From positions 1 to 31,490 of the IMG/VR virus record IMGVR_UViG_3300034096_000294: DNA of 31,490 nt; one strand, written 5' to 3'. Shown piece after piece: positions 15,421 to 23,126 of the stretch. The stretch is from a virus. The position numbers and the translations under genes are program-made. The first letter of the stretch is position 1, and every line of letters starts with the position of its first letter. A model generated the notes under the pieces. That model saw only the letters and a program-made list of their open reading frames with translations, did not search any database and was not told the origin of the DNA.

Positions 15421-16011
15421 ATGGAAAAAAGAAAAGTAGTTAAGTGTGTAATCGACGAAGAAGGTCGTTTAGGTATTACGGCAATGGGCTTAGTAGATAT
15501 GCCAGCAATCGAAGAAAATTGGATTGCATTGAGCAAGATTCAGTTTGCCAAAGTGGATGACGAACGTAGAATGCTATATGGACCTGCATTGATACCGGAT
15601 AAGGAGATATTGCGTTATGACGATAAAGGCGAACCGTACTATGTGTACTTTGAAAAGGCAACAGTCCAGGCAATCGCGCATCAATTCTTCAAAAAGAATC
15701 TGCAACACACCACTAACCTGCAACATGAAATACCAGTAACAGGTGTAACAGTTGTAGAATCATGGTTGAAAGAAGGTAAGAATGATAAGAGCATTCAACT
15801 TGGGTTGCCTGAACTGCCTGATGGTACATGGTTTATCGGAACAAAGGTTGACGAAGACCACGTATGGAATGATGTAAAGGAAGGAAAAGTAAAAGGTTAC
15901 AGCATTGAAGGCTTCTTTAATGAAGTGGGTGTAGCCATGAGTGGTGTAAAGAACTACGAAGCAGAATTGGTTTTGGAACTAGACCAAATACTTGCAGGTT
16001 TGAAAAAATGA
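15421..16011 (+). CDS. XkdF-like prohead protease
   Basis: 196 residues. The start (RKVVKCVIDEEGRLGITAMG LVDMPAIE), the YGPALIPDKEILR strand and the helix FEKATVQAIAHQFF follow the XkdF-like phage protease family. H-containing LQHTTNLQHE (about 98-107), the VVESW strand and a VKGYSIEGFF motif (about 159-168, with the catalytic-type Ser) are all present. These enzymes cleave scaffold and capsid N-termini during head maturation. It precedes the scaffold and major capsid genes, as expected, although a control region intervenes. Confidence 0.82.
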   Translation: MEKRKVVKCVIDEEGRLGITAMGLVDMPAIEENWIALSKIQFAKVDDERRMLYGPALIPDKEILRYDDKGEPYYVYFEKATVQAIAHQFFKKNLQHTTNLQHEIPVTGVTVVESWLKEGKNDKSIQLGLPELPDGTWFIGTKVDEDHVWNDVKEGKVKGYSIEGFFNEVGVAMSGVKNYEAELVLELDQILAGLKK

Positions 16012-16021
16012 TATATATTTG
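15992..16021 (+). promoter_or_regulatory. Rightward promoter at the end of the protease gene
   Basis: TTG (15992..15994), 19 bases, then TATATTTG (16014..16021): a full match to the Bacteroidota consensus. Transcription would start near 16027. No coding region follows before the terminator at 16075, so this promoter makes either a short RNA or, with readthrough, the capsid transcript. Confidence 0.6.
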
Positions 16022-16026
16022 CCGAA

Positions 16027-16103
16027 CGTTGGTTATATAAACGTCATAAGAGATTTAGGTTTTAGATTAAAAAGTAGGGGCAAACGAGCCCCTATTTTTT
16101 TTT
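16027..16103 (+). ncRNA. Candidate small RNA or attenuated leader
   Basis: About 77 bases lie between the expected start of the promoter at 15992..16021 and a strong terminator. I find no credible reading frame in it. Weak pairing of ACGT at 16025..16028 with ACGT at 16041..16044 precedes an AU-rich single-stranded stretch. It may be a stable RNA, or an attenuator leader whose readthrough controls scaffold and capsid synthesis. Inference from signals only. Confidence 0.4.
16075..16103. terminator. Bidirectional intrinsic terminator
   Basis: TAGGGGC and GCCCCTA form a 7-bp stem with a six-base loop, followed by nine T residues on the plus strand (16095..16103). A TTTTT stretch follows the stem on the minus strand. 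It ends the putative small RNA on the right-going strand and the ribbon-helix-helix gene on the left-going strand. Confidence 0.8.
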
Positions 16104-16236
16104 ACAGCATGCAGGCACGCGAATATTCCGCTACTGTCATCTTGCTTGCTTTCGCGTTTTTCATCACAGCCTTGTACTGCTTTTCAGTTAGACGAACTGA
16201 AATCTTCTTTGTCATGAATTCAGGGTTTGCTTTCAT
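16102..16236 (-). CDS. Ribbon-helix-helix DNA-binding protein
   Basis: 44 residues, or 37 from an internal ATG at 16215. After MTKK comes the strand KISVRLTEKQY and two helices (KAVMKNAKASKM, TVAEYSRACML), which is the ribbon-helix-helix order of strand, helix A, turn, helix B. Such proteins bind tandem short sites as dimers and usually repress their own genes. It is the only minus-strand gene inside the structural arm, converges on a shared terminator, and has tandem ACATGT sites in its promoter. It could regulate itself and the flanking head genes. Confidence 0.72.
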   Translation of the reverse strand: MKANPEFMTKKISVRLTEKQYKAVMKNAKASKMTVAEYSRACML

Positions 16237-16259
16237 AATATGGGTATTTATTTATACTG

Positions 16260-16290
16260 CTAAGATAAGACATGTGGCTACATGTAACAA
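16260..16290 (-). promoter_or_regulatory. Promoter of the ribbon-helix-helix gene
   Basis: On the minus strand GTTTTG with TTG at 16290..16288 is followed after 20 bases by TATCTTAG (16267..16260), one mismatch from TAnnTTTG. The leader to the ATG at 16236 is about 20 bases. Confidence 0.5.
16270..16285. promoter_or_regulatory. Tandem ACATGT operator
   Basis: Two ACATGT boxes (16270..16275 and 16280..16285) are spaced 10 bases apart, one helical turn. They lie wholly within the spacer of the promoter above. This is the classic arrangement for a ribbon-helix-helix tetramer and suggests autorepression. Confidence 0.5.
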
Positions 16291-16326
16291 AACGCTGTTT
16301 TTGCTACTATACCCAAATATCCAAAC

Positions 16327-16920
16327 ATGTCGAATATTAAAGAACAAATCAAATCCGTATTCAATAAGTACGGCATTGATCCTTCAACAGTGGGTATCAA
16401 GTTCGAAGAAGAAACTGCTGCAACAGAAATAAAGTTTGCAGTAGAAGGCACTTTGGCTGATGGTACTAAAATCTATTCTACCGCTGATGAGTGGGTAGTA
16501 GGTGTGGACATCTACACTCAAGATGCTGAAGGAAATCCAGTGCCCGTACCTGCAGGTGAGTACCTGCTTGAAGACGGTGTTACCAAAGTCTACGTAGGCG
16601 AAGAAGGTACCATCACTGAAATCGAACGCGAAGAACAATCTACCGAAATGAGCAGCGAAGACTTAGTTGCTGTTATCGGTAACTTGTCGGAGCGCATTGC
16701 TGCACTTGAAGTTGAAAAGACTGAACTAGCTGCAGCAGTAGAATCTGCTAAGAAGGATGCAGAAGCATTGAAGACTGAACTTGCTTCAGTTAAGAAAGCA
16801 CCTGCTGTACCTTCTGTTAAATCACAAGAATTTAAAAAGAATGCTGCTCCCGTTGTTGCATCGAATGGTAATTCATTCAGCGACTTTATGGAAAGCGTTC
16901 GTGCTAAACAAGTAAAATAA
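16327..16920 (+). CDS. Putative capsid scaffold protein
   Basis: 197 residues, acidic. Residues 1-105 form a beta-rich domain with GTLADGTKIYSTADEW and PAGEYLLEDGVTKVY patterns. Residues 108-155 are a coiled coil (LVAVIGNLSERIAALEVEKT onwards), and the last 40 residues are basic and flexible. A coiled-coil acidic protein directly before the major capsid gene is the usual place and build of a scaffold in these phages. The preceding protease would remove it during maturation. Confidence 0.75.
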   Translation: MSNIKEQIKSVFNKYGIDPSTVGIKFEEETAATEIKFAVEGTLADGTKIYSTADEWVVGVDIYTQDAEGNPVPVPAGEYLLEDGVTKVYVGEEGTITEIEREEQSTEMSSEDLVAVIGNLSERIAALEVEKTELAAAVESAKKDAEALKTELASVKKAPAVPSVKSQEFKKNAAPVVASNGNSFSDFMESVRAKQVK

Positions 16921-16945
16921 TTCACCTCATAAATTTTAATTAAAA

Positions 16946-17842
16946 ATGCCAACAACAACTTCACTCACCACCACCTATGCAGGTGAATTAGCTGGTGAAA
17001 TCGTAGCAAAAGCTTTGTTGTCTAACGTTTCTGCACAGTACGTTACAATGAAGCCAAACGTACCTTACAAATCAGTAGTACGTAAAATTGATGACACCGT
17101 ATCATTTGCCGCAGGTACATGTGACTTTACTCCAACAGGTACTATCACTTTGACCGAGCGCATTTTGACTTTGGAAGAATTCCAAGTTCAGCGTCAAATC
17201 TGTAAAAAAGATTTCTTCATTGACTGGACTACTGCTGATGTAATGTCAGGACGTGTAAACACACAGATCCAAGATGCAATCATTGGCCGTTTGGTTGGTG
17301 GTATTGCTGCTGCTAACGAAACTATCATGTGGTCAGGTGTAAACGCTACAGCTGGTCAGTACGATGGATTCGAGACTTTGATTAAGGCAGCAGGTTCAAA
17401 TGCTGTATCTGCTGGTTCAGGTGCATTGACTGATGCTAACATCATTGCAACTATTTGGGATGTAATCAATACCGCAAATTCTGCTGTTAAAGGTGCTGCT
17501 GAGAAGCCAGCTCTTTACATGGGACAGGCTGCATGGGAAGCTTACATGCAAGCACAGATTGCTGCTGGCAATGGTTGGTACTTGACAGGTGGTCCTGAAG
17601 TATCTAAGCGTTTCGTAGGAATGTACGAAATCTACGTATGTCCGGGCATGACTGCTAACAATATTATCTTTGCTCAACCAAGCAACTTGATGTTGGGTAC
17701 TTGGCAGGAGAACCAAATGAACGAAGTGTTCATTTTGGACATGCAGAATCTTGATGGTTCACAGAACGTTCGCTACGGTGCACGTTTCTACTTGGGTGCA
17801 CAGATTGCAGTTGGTGAGGACATCACCTACTGGGGTGCATAA
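16946..17842 (+). CDS. Major capsid protein
   Basis: 298 residues. N-terminus TTTSLTTTYAGELAGEIVAK is followed by strands and helices typical of the HK97-type capsid of Bacteroidota phages. FQVQRQICKKDFFIDWTTAD with later IIGRLVGGIAAANETIMWSG marks the central region; a long A-domain-like C-terminus ends in QIAVGEDITYWGA. Its place after scaffold and XkdF-like protease and before a terminator fits a highly expressed head gene. Confidence 0.85.
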   Translation: MPTTTSLTTTYAGELAGEIVAKALLSNVSAQYVTMKPNVPYKSVVRKIDDTVSFAAGTCDFTPTGTITLTERILTLEEFQVQRQICKKDFFIDWTTADVMSGRVNTQIQDAIIGRLVGGIAAANETIMWSGVNATAGQYDGFETLIKAAGSNAVSAGSGALTDANIIATIWDVINTANSAVKGAAEKPALYMGQAAWEAYMQAQIAAGNGWYLTGGPEVSKRFVGMYEIYVCPGMTANNIIFAQPSNLMLGTWQENQMNEVFILDMQNLDGSQNVRYGARFYLGAQIAVGEDITYWGA

Positions 17843-17855
17843 TCAATAAATTAAG

Positions 17856-17880
17856 AAGGGGGTGTAACAGCCCCCTTTTA
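17856..17880 (+). terminator. Intrinsic terminator or attenuator after the capsid gene
   Basis: AAGGGGG and CCCCCTT form a 7-bp stem around an eight-base loop, followed by TTA. The short T run suggests partial termination, which would keep capsid mRNA more abundant than the tail-tube mRNA downstream. Confidence 0.65.
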
Positions 17881-17901
17881 ACCAAATAAAAAAATAATAA
17901 T

Positions 17902-18477
17902 ATGGCTTGTGAATTGACAACCGGCTTCACATTAGGGTGCCTCGAAGGTATCGGTGGGGTTAAAGAGGTTCTTATTACTAACTACACCCTAGCGGATGGT
18001 AGTGATTTCACTTCAGGCATCACTTACGATGGTGATGGTTTTGTGACTGGATTGCCCGGAACAGCACTTGCACCTGTAACTATCTATCGTTACGTTCCAT
18101 TCCGCAATTCAGGTTCATATGTTGAAACGGTACAAAAGAATTTGGAAACAGGTACACTGTTTTTCTCGCAGGAAGTTGGATGGACTTTTGGTAAGTTGAA
18201 CCAAGAATTGCGCAACGAATTTTTGAATGTTGCTAAGGCAAAAATGATTGTGTTTGTTCGCACTAATGACGATCAAATTTTGTTGATTGGAACAACTGAA
18301 GGAGCACAGCTTACTGCTGGTACTGTTCAATCAGGACAGCAAAAGGCAGATTTGATGGGTTATCAAGTAACATTGATTGCAGAAAATCTTGTTCCTGCCA
18401 GTCACTTGGAACCATACGGTGCAGGTGAGGTACCATTTGAAAACTTCGTTGGTATTGCTGTAAGCCCTGCTTACTAA
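17902..18477 (+). CDS. Putative major tail tube protein
   Basis: 191 residues. The start (CELTTGFTLGCLEGIGGVKE, with two Cys) and the beta-rich body with SYVETVQKNLETGTLFFSQE and a VRTNDDQILLIGTTEGAQL strand match the tail-tube variant that follows the capsid gene in many Bacteroidota siphoviruses. No tail sheath gene is present in the genome, consistent with a non-contractile tail. A gene terminator follows on each side, as for highly expressed single-gene units. Confidence 0.65.
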   Translation: MACELTTGFTLGCLEGIGGVKEVLITNYTLADGSDFTSGITYDGDGFVTGLPGTALAPVTIYRYVPFRNSGSYVETVQKNLETGTLFFSQEVGWTFGKLNQELRNEFLNVAKAKMIVFVRTNDDQILLIGTTEGAQLTAGTVQSGQQKADLMGYQVTLIAENLVPASHLEPYGAGEVPFENFVGIAVSPAY

Positions 18478-18515
18478 GAATTTGTTTTCCGTTTTTGTGT
18501 TCTTGTTGTATTGAG

Positions 18516-18547
18516 AAAAGGGCAGGTTATTTATGACTTGCCCTTTT
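18516..18547 (+). terminator. Intrinsic terminator after the tail-tube gene
   Basis: AAAAGGGCA and TGCCCTTTT form a 9-bp stem with a 14-base loop. The stem ends in T4 followed by AATTTAAA. It closes the capsid/tail-tube unit. Confidence 0.7.
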
Positions 18548-18561
18548 AATTTAAAAAGACT

Positions 18562-18951
18562 ATGATATATTTACAGACCGATACACCTGTACAAACCATC
18601 TACTTACAGCTAGATGAAACAAGGCAGTATTTTGCCACACCATTTACGCACTACTTGTTTATTTTGACACACGAGGAAAATAGCACAACCGGAGATAAGC
18701 TTGCACAGGTAGCGCAAATCGTGAATGAGAATGTGCGTATAACAGAATTATTGGTTACAACAGATAGACTAACGCTAGCAGGTAGATATCGATATGATGT
18801 CTATGGTCAAAATTCAGGTGCTAACATTAACCCAAATAATGCAAGTGTAGTTGGTTTGTTGAAACGCGGCTATGCTGTTTTAAAAGACAATACAAGTTGG
18901 TTTGATGTGCCAGCCATAACTATTCCAAATGATATAATCTATGAGCCATAA
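18562..18951 (+). CDS. Hypothetical protein preceding the portal gene
   Basis: 129 residues, beta-rich (MIYLQTDTPVQTIYLQLDE, HYLFILTHEE). Its pattern matches small proteins found in head or tail modules of Bacteroidota phages, with no known function. It overlaps the portal gene by 11 bases. A virion accessory role is likely from position. Confidence 0.7.
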   Translation: MIYLQTDTPVQTIYLQLDETRQYFATPFTHYLFILTHEENSTTGDKLAQVAQIVNENVRITELLVTTDRLTLAGRYRYDVYGQNSGANINPNNASVVGLLKRGYAVLKDNTSWFDVPAITIPNDIIYEP

Positions 18952-20875
18952 CGAATCAAATATAGTTTCTTTGAAGCTTAGCGAGTATGTTGCTAAGAGC
19001 GATGCAGAAAAGGTAGACAGAAAGGGATGGGTTAATTACGGAGATGCAAACGATTTTCCACAATACCTGCGCGATTTGGCGCACGAATCACCTGTACATG
19101 GTAGTTTAGTTGTAGCCATTGGTGACATGATAGCTGGTAAGGGTATTCAATCGGAGCAATACCAAGCCGAATTAGATGCATTAAACATAGATCGCTTAAC
19201 CTATGCATGTGCGCACGACTTAAAGTTGTTTGGTGGGTTTTATATTGAAGTCATTTGGAGCAACGACAGAACGGTTATATCCAAGCTAAACGCGATACCA
19301 TTTGAAGAATGCCGCATCGCAGTGAATCAAGAGGACGATACCGAAATAGGAATCTTTCACAGCTACGATTGGACCAACACACGTAAGAAAAGAAACACTC
19401 CCGAATTCATACCGAAGTACAATTATTTGACACGCGAGCAAGAGCCACGTCAAATCTATTATTGCTTCACTTACACCGGTAGCGATGTCTATCCACGTCC
19501 TGACTATTGGAGCGCGATAAACTACATTGAATTAGATAAGCAGATATCTATATTCCACATCAACCAAATATCAAACGGTCTTTTCCCTTCAACTATTATC
19601 AACTTCTACAATGGTCAGGCAACACCTGAACAGAAGCAGCAAATGATGATGGATTGGGAAAATAAGATGTCGGGTGCTCGTAACGCTGGCAAGGTGGTTA
19701 TGTTCTTCAATGAGCGCGATCAACCTAAGACCGAAATCACTCCGTTCCCTGTAAACGATGCAGATAAGCAGTATGCATTGATGAATGATACTGCACAGCA
19801 AAAGATTATTACTGCGCATCGTGTGACTACGCCATTGCTTTTCGGTATACGTGAGAATACAGGATTCGGTAGCAATAAAGATGAAATGGCTGTCGGCTTG
19901 GAGATATTCAACAAACAAGTGATTGAGCCATACCAAGCAAAGATTAATTACAGCTTAGAAGAATTGTTGAGCACTCAAATGCCCGGTGTAACCTTTGAGA
20001 TTATACCAAACACACCATTGGCAGTTGAGCAAGCTGAAGCTGTTGTGGATGTAACAGGTGGAACTACTACCGATGTGGCTGCTACTGCTTTAAATGGTGC
20101 GCAGATTACTTCACTTATAGACATCGTCATGCAAAGTGCAGCAGGTGCCGTACCTGTGAGCAGTGCAAAGGCAATCGTTCAAGCTGCATTCCCAACATTG
20201 CCAGCCGCTACTATCGATGCAATCTTTGCCGATGTTTTACCCGGCTCATTGCTGCCTACGGAAGTGATTCAATCTAGTGTTGAGTTAAAAAAAAAAGATG
20301 ACAGCACAGCAGGCGATGCGCTAATAGCATTGGGTGAAGATGCTAGTGAGGATTGGATACTTATAGACAGTTACAACGCAGATGAAGAAATTGAGCATGA
20401 GTTTGCGGTGCGTACAGGTGCTGCTAGGCCAGCTGCAAAAAGTGAGCAAGATGCTATTATCGATGGCAAATACTTTATTACTCGTTACGTTTACGCAGGT
20501 AGTTTTAGCCATCCTGATATGCGGCCATTCTGCAAGAAAATGATAGAAGCAGGCAAGCTATATCGCAAAGAAGATATAGTTTCAATGGAAAATGTAGCAG
20601 TCAATCCGGGTTGGGGTCCTGAAGGTGCAAACACATACGACATTTGGTTCTACAAAGGCGGTGGTAACTGCAAACACTTTTGGGAAAAGCGCGTGTATGT
20701 AGATGCACGCGGCGTAAAGATTAACCCGAACAATCCCGATGCAACACGTATAGCAGTAAGCATGGCTGAACGCATGGGTTATAAGGTGCGAAACAATTCA
20801 CTTGTTGCAAAGCTTCCTGAAGACATGCCCTATAACGGCTTCCTTCCCACAAATCCTATTTACGGCAATCAATAA
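18941..20875 (+). CDS. Portal protein with extra conserved C-terminal domain
   Basis: 644 residues. Residues 1-350 follow portal proteins of this group (GWVNYGDANDFPQYLRDL, HDLKLFGGFYIEVIW, NAIPFEECRI, HINQISNGLFPSTIINFYNG, RVTTPLLFGIRENTGFGS NKDEM). After an Ala-rich segment (about 355-450) comes a separate domain. It has YVYAGSFSHPDMRPFCKKMI at about 519-538 and YDIWFYKGGGNCKHFWEKRV near 575-594. The same KGGxxCxHxWERxVY motif occurs in other phage head proteins as a C-terminal domain of unknown function. The portal forms the DNA gate in the capsid. Confidence 0.85.
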   Translation: MSHNESNIVSLKLSEYVAKSDAEKVDRKGWVNYGDANDFPQYLRDLAHESPVHGSLVVAIGDMIAGKGIQSEQYQAELDALNIDRLTYACAHDLKLFGGFYIEVIWSNDRTVISKLNAIPFEECRIAVNQEDDTEIGIFHSYDWTNTRKKRNTPEFIPKYNYLTREQEPRQIYYCFTYTGSDVYPRPDYWSAINYIELDKQISIFHINQISNGLFPSTIINFYNGQATPEQKQQMMMDWENKMSGARNAGKVVMFFNERDQPKTEITPFPVNDADKQYALMNDTAQQKIITAHRVTTPLLFGIRENTGFGSNKDEMAVGLEIFNKQVIEPYQAKINYSLEELLSTQMPGVTFEIIPNTPLAVEQAEAVVDVTGGTTTDVAATALNGAQITSLIDIVMQSAAGAVPVSSAKAIVQAAFPTLPAATIDAIFADVLPGSLLPTEVIQSSVELKKKDDSTAGDALIALGEDASEDWILIDSYNADEEIEHEFAVRTGAARPAAKSEQDAIIDGKYFITRYVYAGSFSHPDMRPFCKKMIEAGKLYRKEDIVSMENVAVNPGWGPEGANTYDIWFYKGGGNCKHFWEKRVYVDARGVKINPNNPDATRIAVSMAERMGYKVRNNSLVAKLPEDMPYNGFLPTNPIYGNQ

Positions 20876-20883
20876 TTAAAACT

Positions 20884-21453
20884 ATGGCTGAAGTATTACT
20901 AATATCCGAGAATTACGTGAAGAAGTACACTACCATCAACGGTAGTTTAGATCCAAACCTTCTTTACCCATCAATCTATTTGGCACAGGACAAATGGCTG
21001 CTTCCCTTTTTGGGAACTGACCTTTTGAATAAGATTAAAAACGATGTTGCCGCAGGTACGATTAGCGGTAACTACGAAATATTGCTTGAAGATTACATCC
21101 AAAAGATGCTACTTTGGTGGGTTATGGTAGACGTAACTCCGAATCTGTGCTATCGGATGGACAACGGCACGCTGGTTCAACGTCAAAGTGAAGACACTGT
21201 GCCCGTTTCGGACTTAGTCATGAAGGATATGATTGACCGGGCACGCCAAAATGCGGAGCACTACACCACTTTGTTAGTCGATTACTTGTGTGCGAATAGC
21301 AGTTTGTTCCCTGAATATAGCACAGCCACATGGCCTGACCGTTCACCACGAACAGACGTGACTAACACGCTGAACTATCAGTTTTCATCGGGCAATACAG
21401 CTACCAGCTTTCGCCCTACTTACTCACGTAACATCCTTAATCGTATACCATGA
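20884..21453 (+). CDS. DUF6712-like head-tail connector
   Basis: 189 residues. Features of the DUF6712 connector family include LLISENYVKKYTTINGSLDP at the start, SIYLAQDKWLLPFLGTDLL and the helix YIQKMLLWWVMVDVTPNLCY. The C-terminal segment has FRPTYSRNI. It comes directly after the portal gene, as adaptors do. It forms the ring below the portal. Confidence 0.75.
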   Translation: MAEVLLISENYVKKYTTINGSLDPNLLYPSIYLAQDKWLLPFLGTDLLNKIKNDVAAGTISGNYEILLEDYIQKMLLWWVMVDVTPNLCYRMDNGTLVQRQSEDTVPVSDLVMKDMIDRARQNAEHYTTLLVDYLCANSSLFPEYSTATWPDRSPRTDVTNTLNYQFSSGNTATSFRPTYSRNILNRIP

Positions 21454-21569
21454 GTGATAAAAAAACACTGAAGCAAGAATACACTGAACGTTTGCGCAAG
21501 TATGAGCGTGAACTGTCACTTAAATTGAGAAGCAATGTCAACAAAGAAGCAGACAAAACCAAAAAGTGA
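21450..21569 (+). CDS. Small helical protein (39 residues)
   Basis: ATG 21450 overlaps the connector stop as ATGA and the gene ends at TGA 21569, running 35 bases into the next gene. The product is highly charged and likely a single helix (EYTERLRKYERELSLKLRSN). Family unknown; the tight coupling supports translation. Confidence 0.5.
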   Translation: MSDKKTLKQEYTERLRKYERELSLKLRSNVNKEADKTKK

Positions 21570-21954
21570 ACAGTCAAGTATCACTTACAAGTTGATTCGA
21601 TACAACCTTCAGCTGTTCGATGGCTTGTGGTCAATACCGGTAGCATTTGCGCTGTTCATCATTGCAGGTACATTGAGTGCCGAATACTTTGGCGATGCGC
21701 TCATATCTACGGAATACGTGCAATACATCGTGCTGGCTTCGCTCATCATGGTGTTTGCTAACTTCATTACGTTTTTGGGAATCCGTTTAAATTTTAGGGC
21801 ATTGCAACGCGAAGTTTATAGCAAAGAAATTAAGTATGAACTAAACACCTATTTAACCACATGGCAAAAGGTTGTCTTATACCTGGTCTTATATGCGTTC
21901 TACTTTGCTGCATTCCTGTTTGTACTTCACTTGCTGATGACGGCTACTGCGTAA
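21535..21954 (+). CDS. Three-helix membrane protein, holin candidate
   Basis: 139 residues with hydrophobic stretches at about 30-50 (DGLWSIPVAFALFIIAGTLS), 63-83 (YIVLASLIMVFANFITFLGI) and 111-135 (VVLYLVLYAFYFAAFLFVLH). The N-terminus is basic. It overlaps the endolysin gene by 94 bases. Placement directly before the endolysin makes it a plausible holin, although its helices are not arranged as in the best-known classes. Confidence 0.65.
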   Translation: MSTKKQTKPKSEQSSITYKLIRYNLQLFDGLWSIPVAFALFIIAGTLSAEYFGDALISTEYVQYIVLASLIMVFANFITFLGIRLNFRALQREVYSKEIKYELNTYLTTWQKVVLYLVLYAFYFAAFLFVLHLLMTATA

Positions 21955-22436
21955 GGGTAACAGCTTCATCATTTGTAGGTGTAAAGGAGAAGGGCGGCAA
22001 TAACAAAGGTTTTAACGATGCTGCTTTGCAGGTATTGATGAAGCAAGAAGGTTGGTTGCCCGGTTACGCTTGGTGTTCCTTCTTTGTCATGGCTATGCTC
22101 AACGAGTGTGGTATTCCTAATACAATTACAGGGTGGTCGCCTACTGCATACAACCAGCGTGATGTAATTTTTACCGATGGTAAATTCAAGCAATCGTACA
22201 GCGATAAGGATGTGCTGGTAATGACGTTAAGTTATTCCGAATTTAGGCGCAAAAGATTCAAGGGTATAGGTCACACTGGCATCGTGGACAGGGTAGGCAA
22301 GTATTCAGTGCGCACCATTGAAGGTAATACCAATGATCAAGGAATGCGCGATTCAAGGTCGCGCGATGGAGTGTATTACAAGATTAGACCACTAACCAAA
22401 AACTTACACATAACGCGATGGGGCAAAACAAATTAG
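21861..22436 (+). CDS. CHAP-type endolysin with signal sequence
   Basis: 191 residues. The N-terminus is a Cys-rich secretion signal (GLICVLLCCIPVCTSLA, about 8-25), suggesting export by the host Sec system and periplasmic action independent of large holin lesions. The catalytic part follows the CHAP/NlpC-type fold. The nucleophile is likely Cys72 in PGYAWCSFF, the base His138 in GIGHTGIV, and the third polar residue in EGNTN (154-158). It cleaves cell-wall peptide bonds. The start overlaps the preceding membrane gene by 94 bases. Confidence 0.82.
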   Translation: MAKGCLIPGLICVLLCCIPVCTSLADDGYCVRVTASSFVGVKEKGGNNKGFNDAALQVLMKQEGWLPGYAWCSFFVMAMLNECGIPNTITGWSPTAYNQRDVIFTDGKFKQSYSDKDVLVMTLSYSEFRRKRFKGIGHTGIVDRVGKYSVRTIEGNTNDQGMRDSRSRDGVYYKIRPLTKNLHITRWGKTN

Positions 22437-22837
22437 GAAACACTGTGCTACTTGTAGCAGCTCTTAGTATTATTCTATTCACTATCCTCACTAGCGTTAA
22501 AACATGCAATAAGCCCGTAACAAATCCTGCTATAAAAAGGTTACAGGACATCAATGATTCACTCTATCAAATCATTGAAACGAACAACGCTAAAACTGAT
22601 AGCCTATTCTCGAAAATTGATAGCTTACAAATACATCAGGACACAATCATTCAACGCCAACAAATCACTAATGAAATCTACCGCAATGAAACCTATAACA
22701 TTCTTTCTGCTTCTCCTACTAACGCCACTAATCAGTATAGGTCAACCCTCAAAAAATCGGACAGCCTACTTAAAGCAGGATTTTACACCCGAACTTACAA
22801 CCTACGATCAGCAGCTTTTCAATCTCAACTTCAATAG
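22418..22837 (+). CDS. Inner-membrane spanin-like protein
   Basis: 139 residues. A TM helix (NTVLLVAALSIILFTILTSV, about 8-27) is followed by a long soluble helix with heptad-like spacing (IKRLQDINDSLYQIIETNNA, SLFSKIDSLQIHQDTIIQRQ). That is the build of an i-spanin, which bridges to an outer-membrane partner to fuse the membranes. It starts inside the endolysin gene and overlaps the following exported gene by 152 bases in another frame, as Rz and Rz1 genes do. Confidence 0.65.
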   Translation: MGQNKLGNTVLLVAALSIILFTILTSVKTCNKPVTNPAIKRLQDINDSLYQIIETNNAKTDSLFSKIDSLQIHQDTIIQRQQITNEIYRNETYNILSASPTNATNQYRSTLKKSDSLLKAGFYTRTYNLRSAAFQSQLQ

Positions 22838-23126
22838 CATGATGTATTGGTATCGGACTGCGTTTGATATAGACAGTTTATACCAAATGGAAAGGCTAAA
22901 GGTTACATATTACGCAAAGATTACAGGCATTCAGGCAACGAGTTATGAAACATTAGCGGAAATCTATAAGAATAAGCAAAGCATTGAAAAGGCTATAAAT
23001 GCGGAGAAAGATGCGGAGATTAATAAGCTAAAAAAAAGCAATAGACGGTTAATAATTTCCAACACAGCACTAACATTAGGTATCACAGGACTAGCTTTTT
23101 CTACTATATATTTTGCAATCCTATGA
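22686..23126 (+). CDS. Exported coiled-coil protein, o-spanin candidate
   Basis: 146 residues from the ATG at 22686, chosen because it begins a clear export signal (MKPITFFLLLLLTPLISIGQ). An earlier in-frame ATG at 22554 would prefix a basic non-signal stretch. The middle is helical, and the C-terminus carries a second hydrophobic helix (LIISNTALTLGITGLAFSTI). There is no lipobox Cys, so it is not a standard o-spanin lipoprotein. Overlap with the spanin-like gene nevertheless suggests a partner. Confidence 0.6.
   Translation: MKPITFFLLLLLTPLISIGQPSKNRTAYLKQDFTPELTTYDQQLFNLNFNSMMYWYRTAFDIDSLYQMERLKVTYYAKITGIQATSYETLAEIYKNKQSIEKAINAEKDAEINKLKKSNRRLIISNTALTLGITGLAFSTIYFAIL

Noticed and set aside
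16019-16432. A 137-codon plus-strand frame after the protease gene
   Set aside because: It needs a TTG start, runs through the terminator hairpin and its T run, and is antisense to the ribbon-helix-helix gene. The hydrophobic stretch is an artefact of reading that gene backwards.
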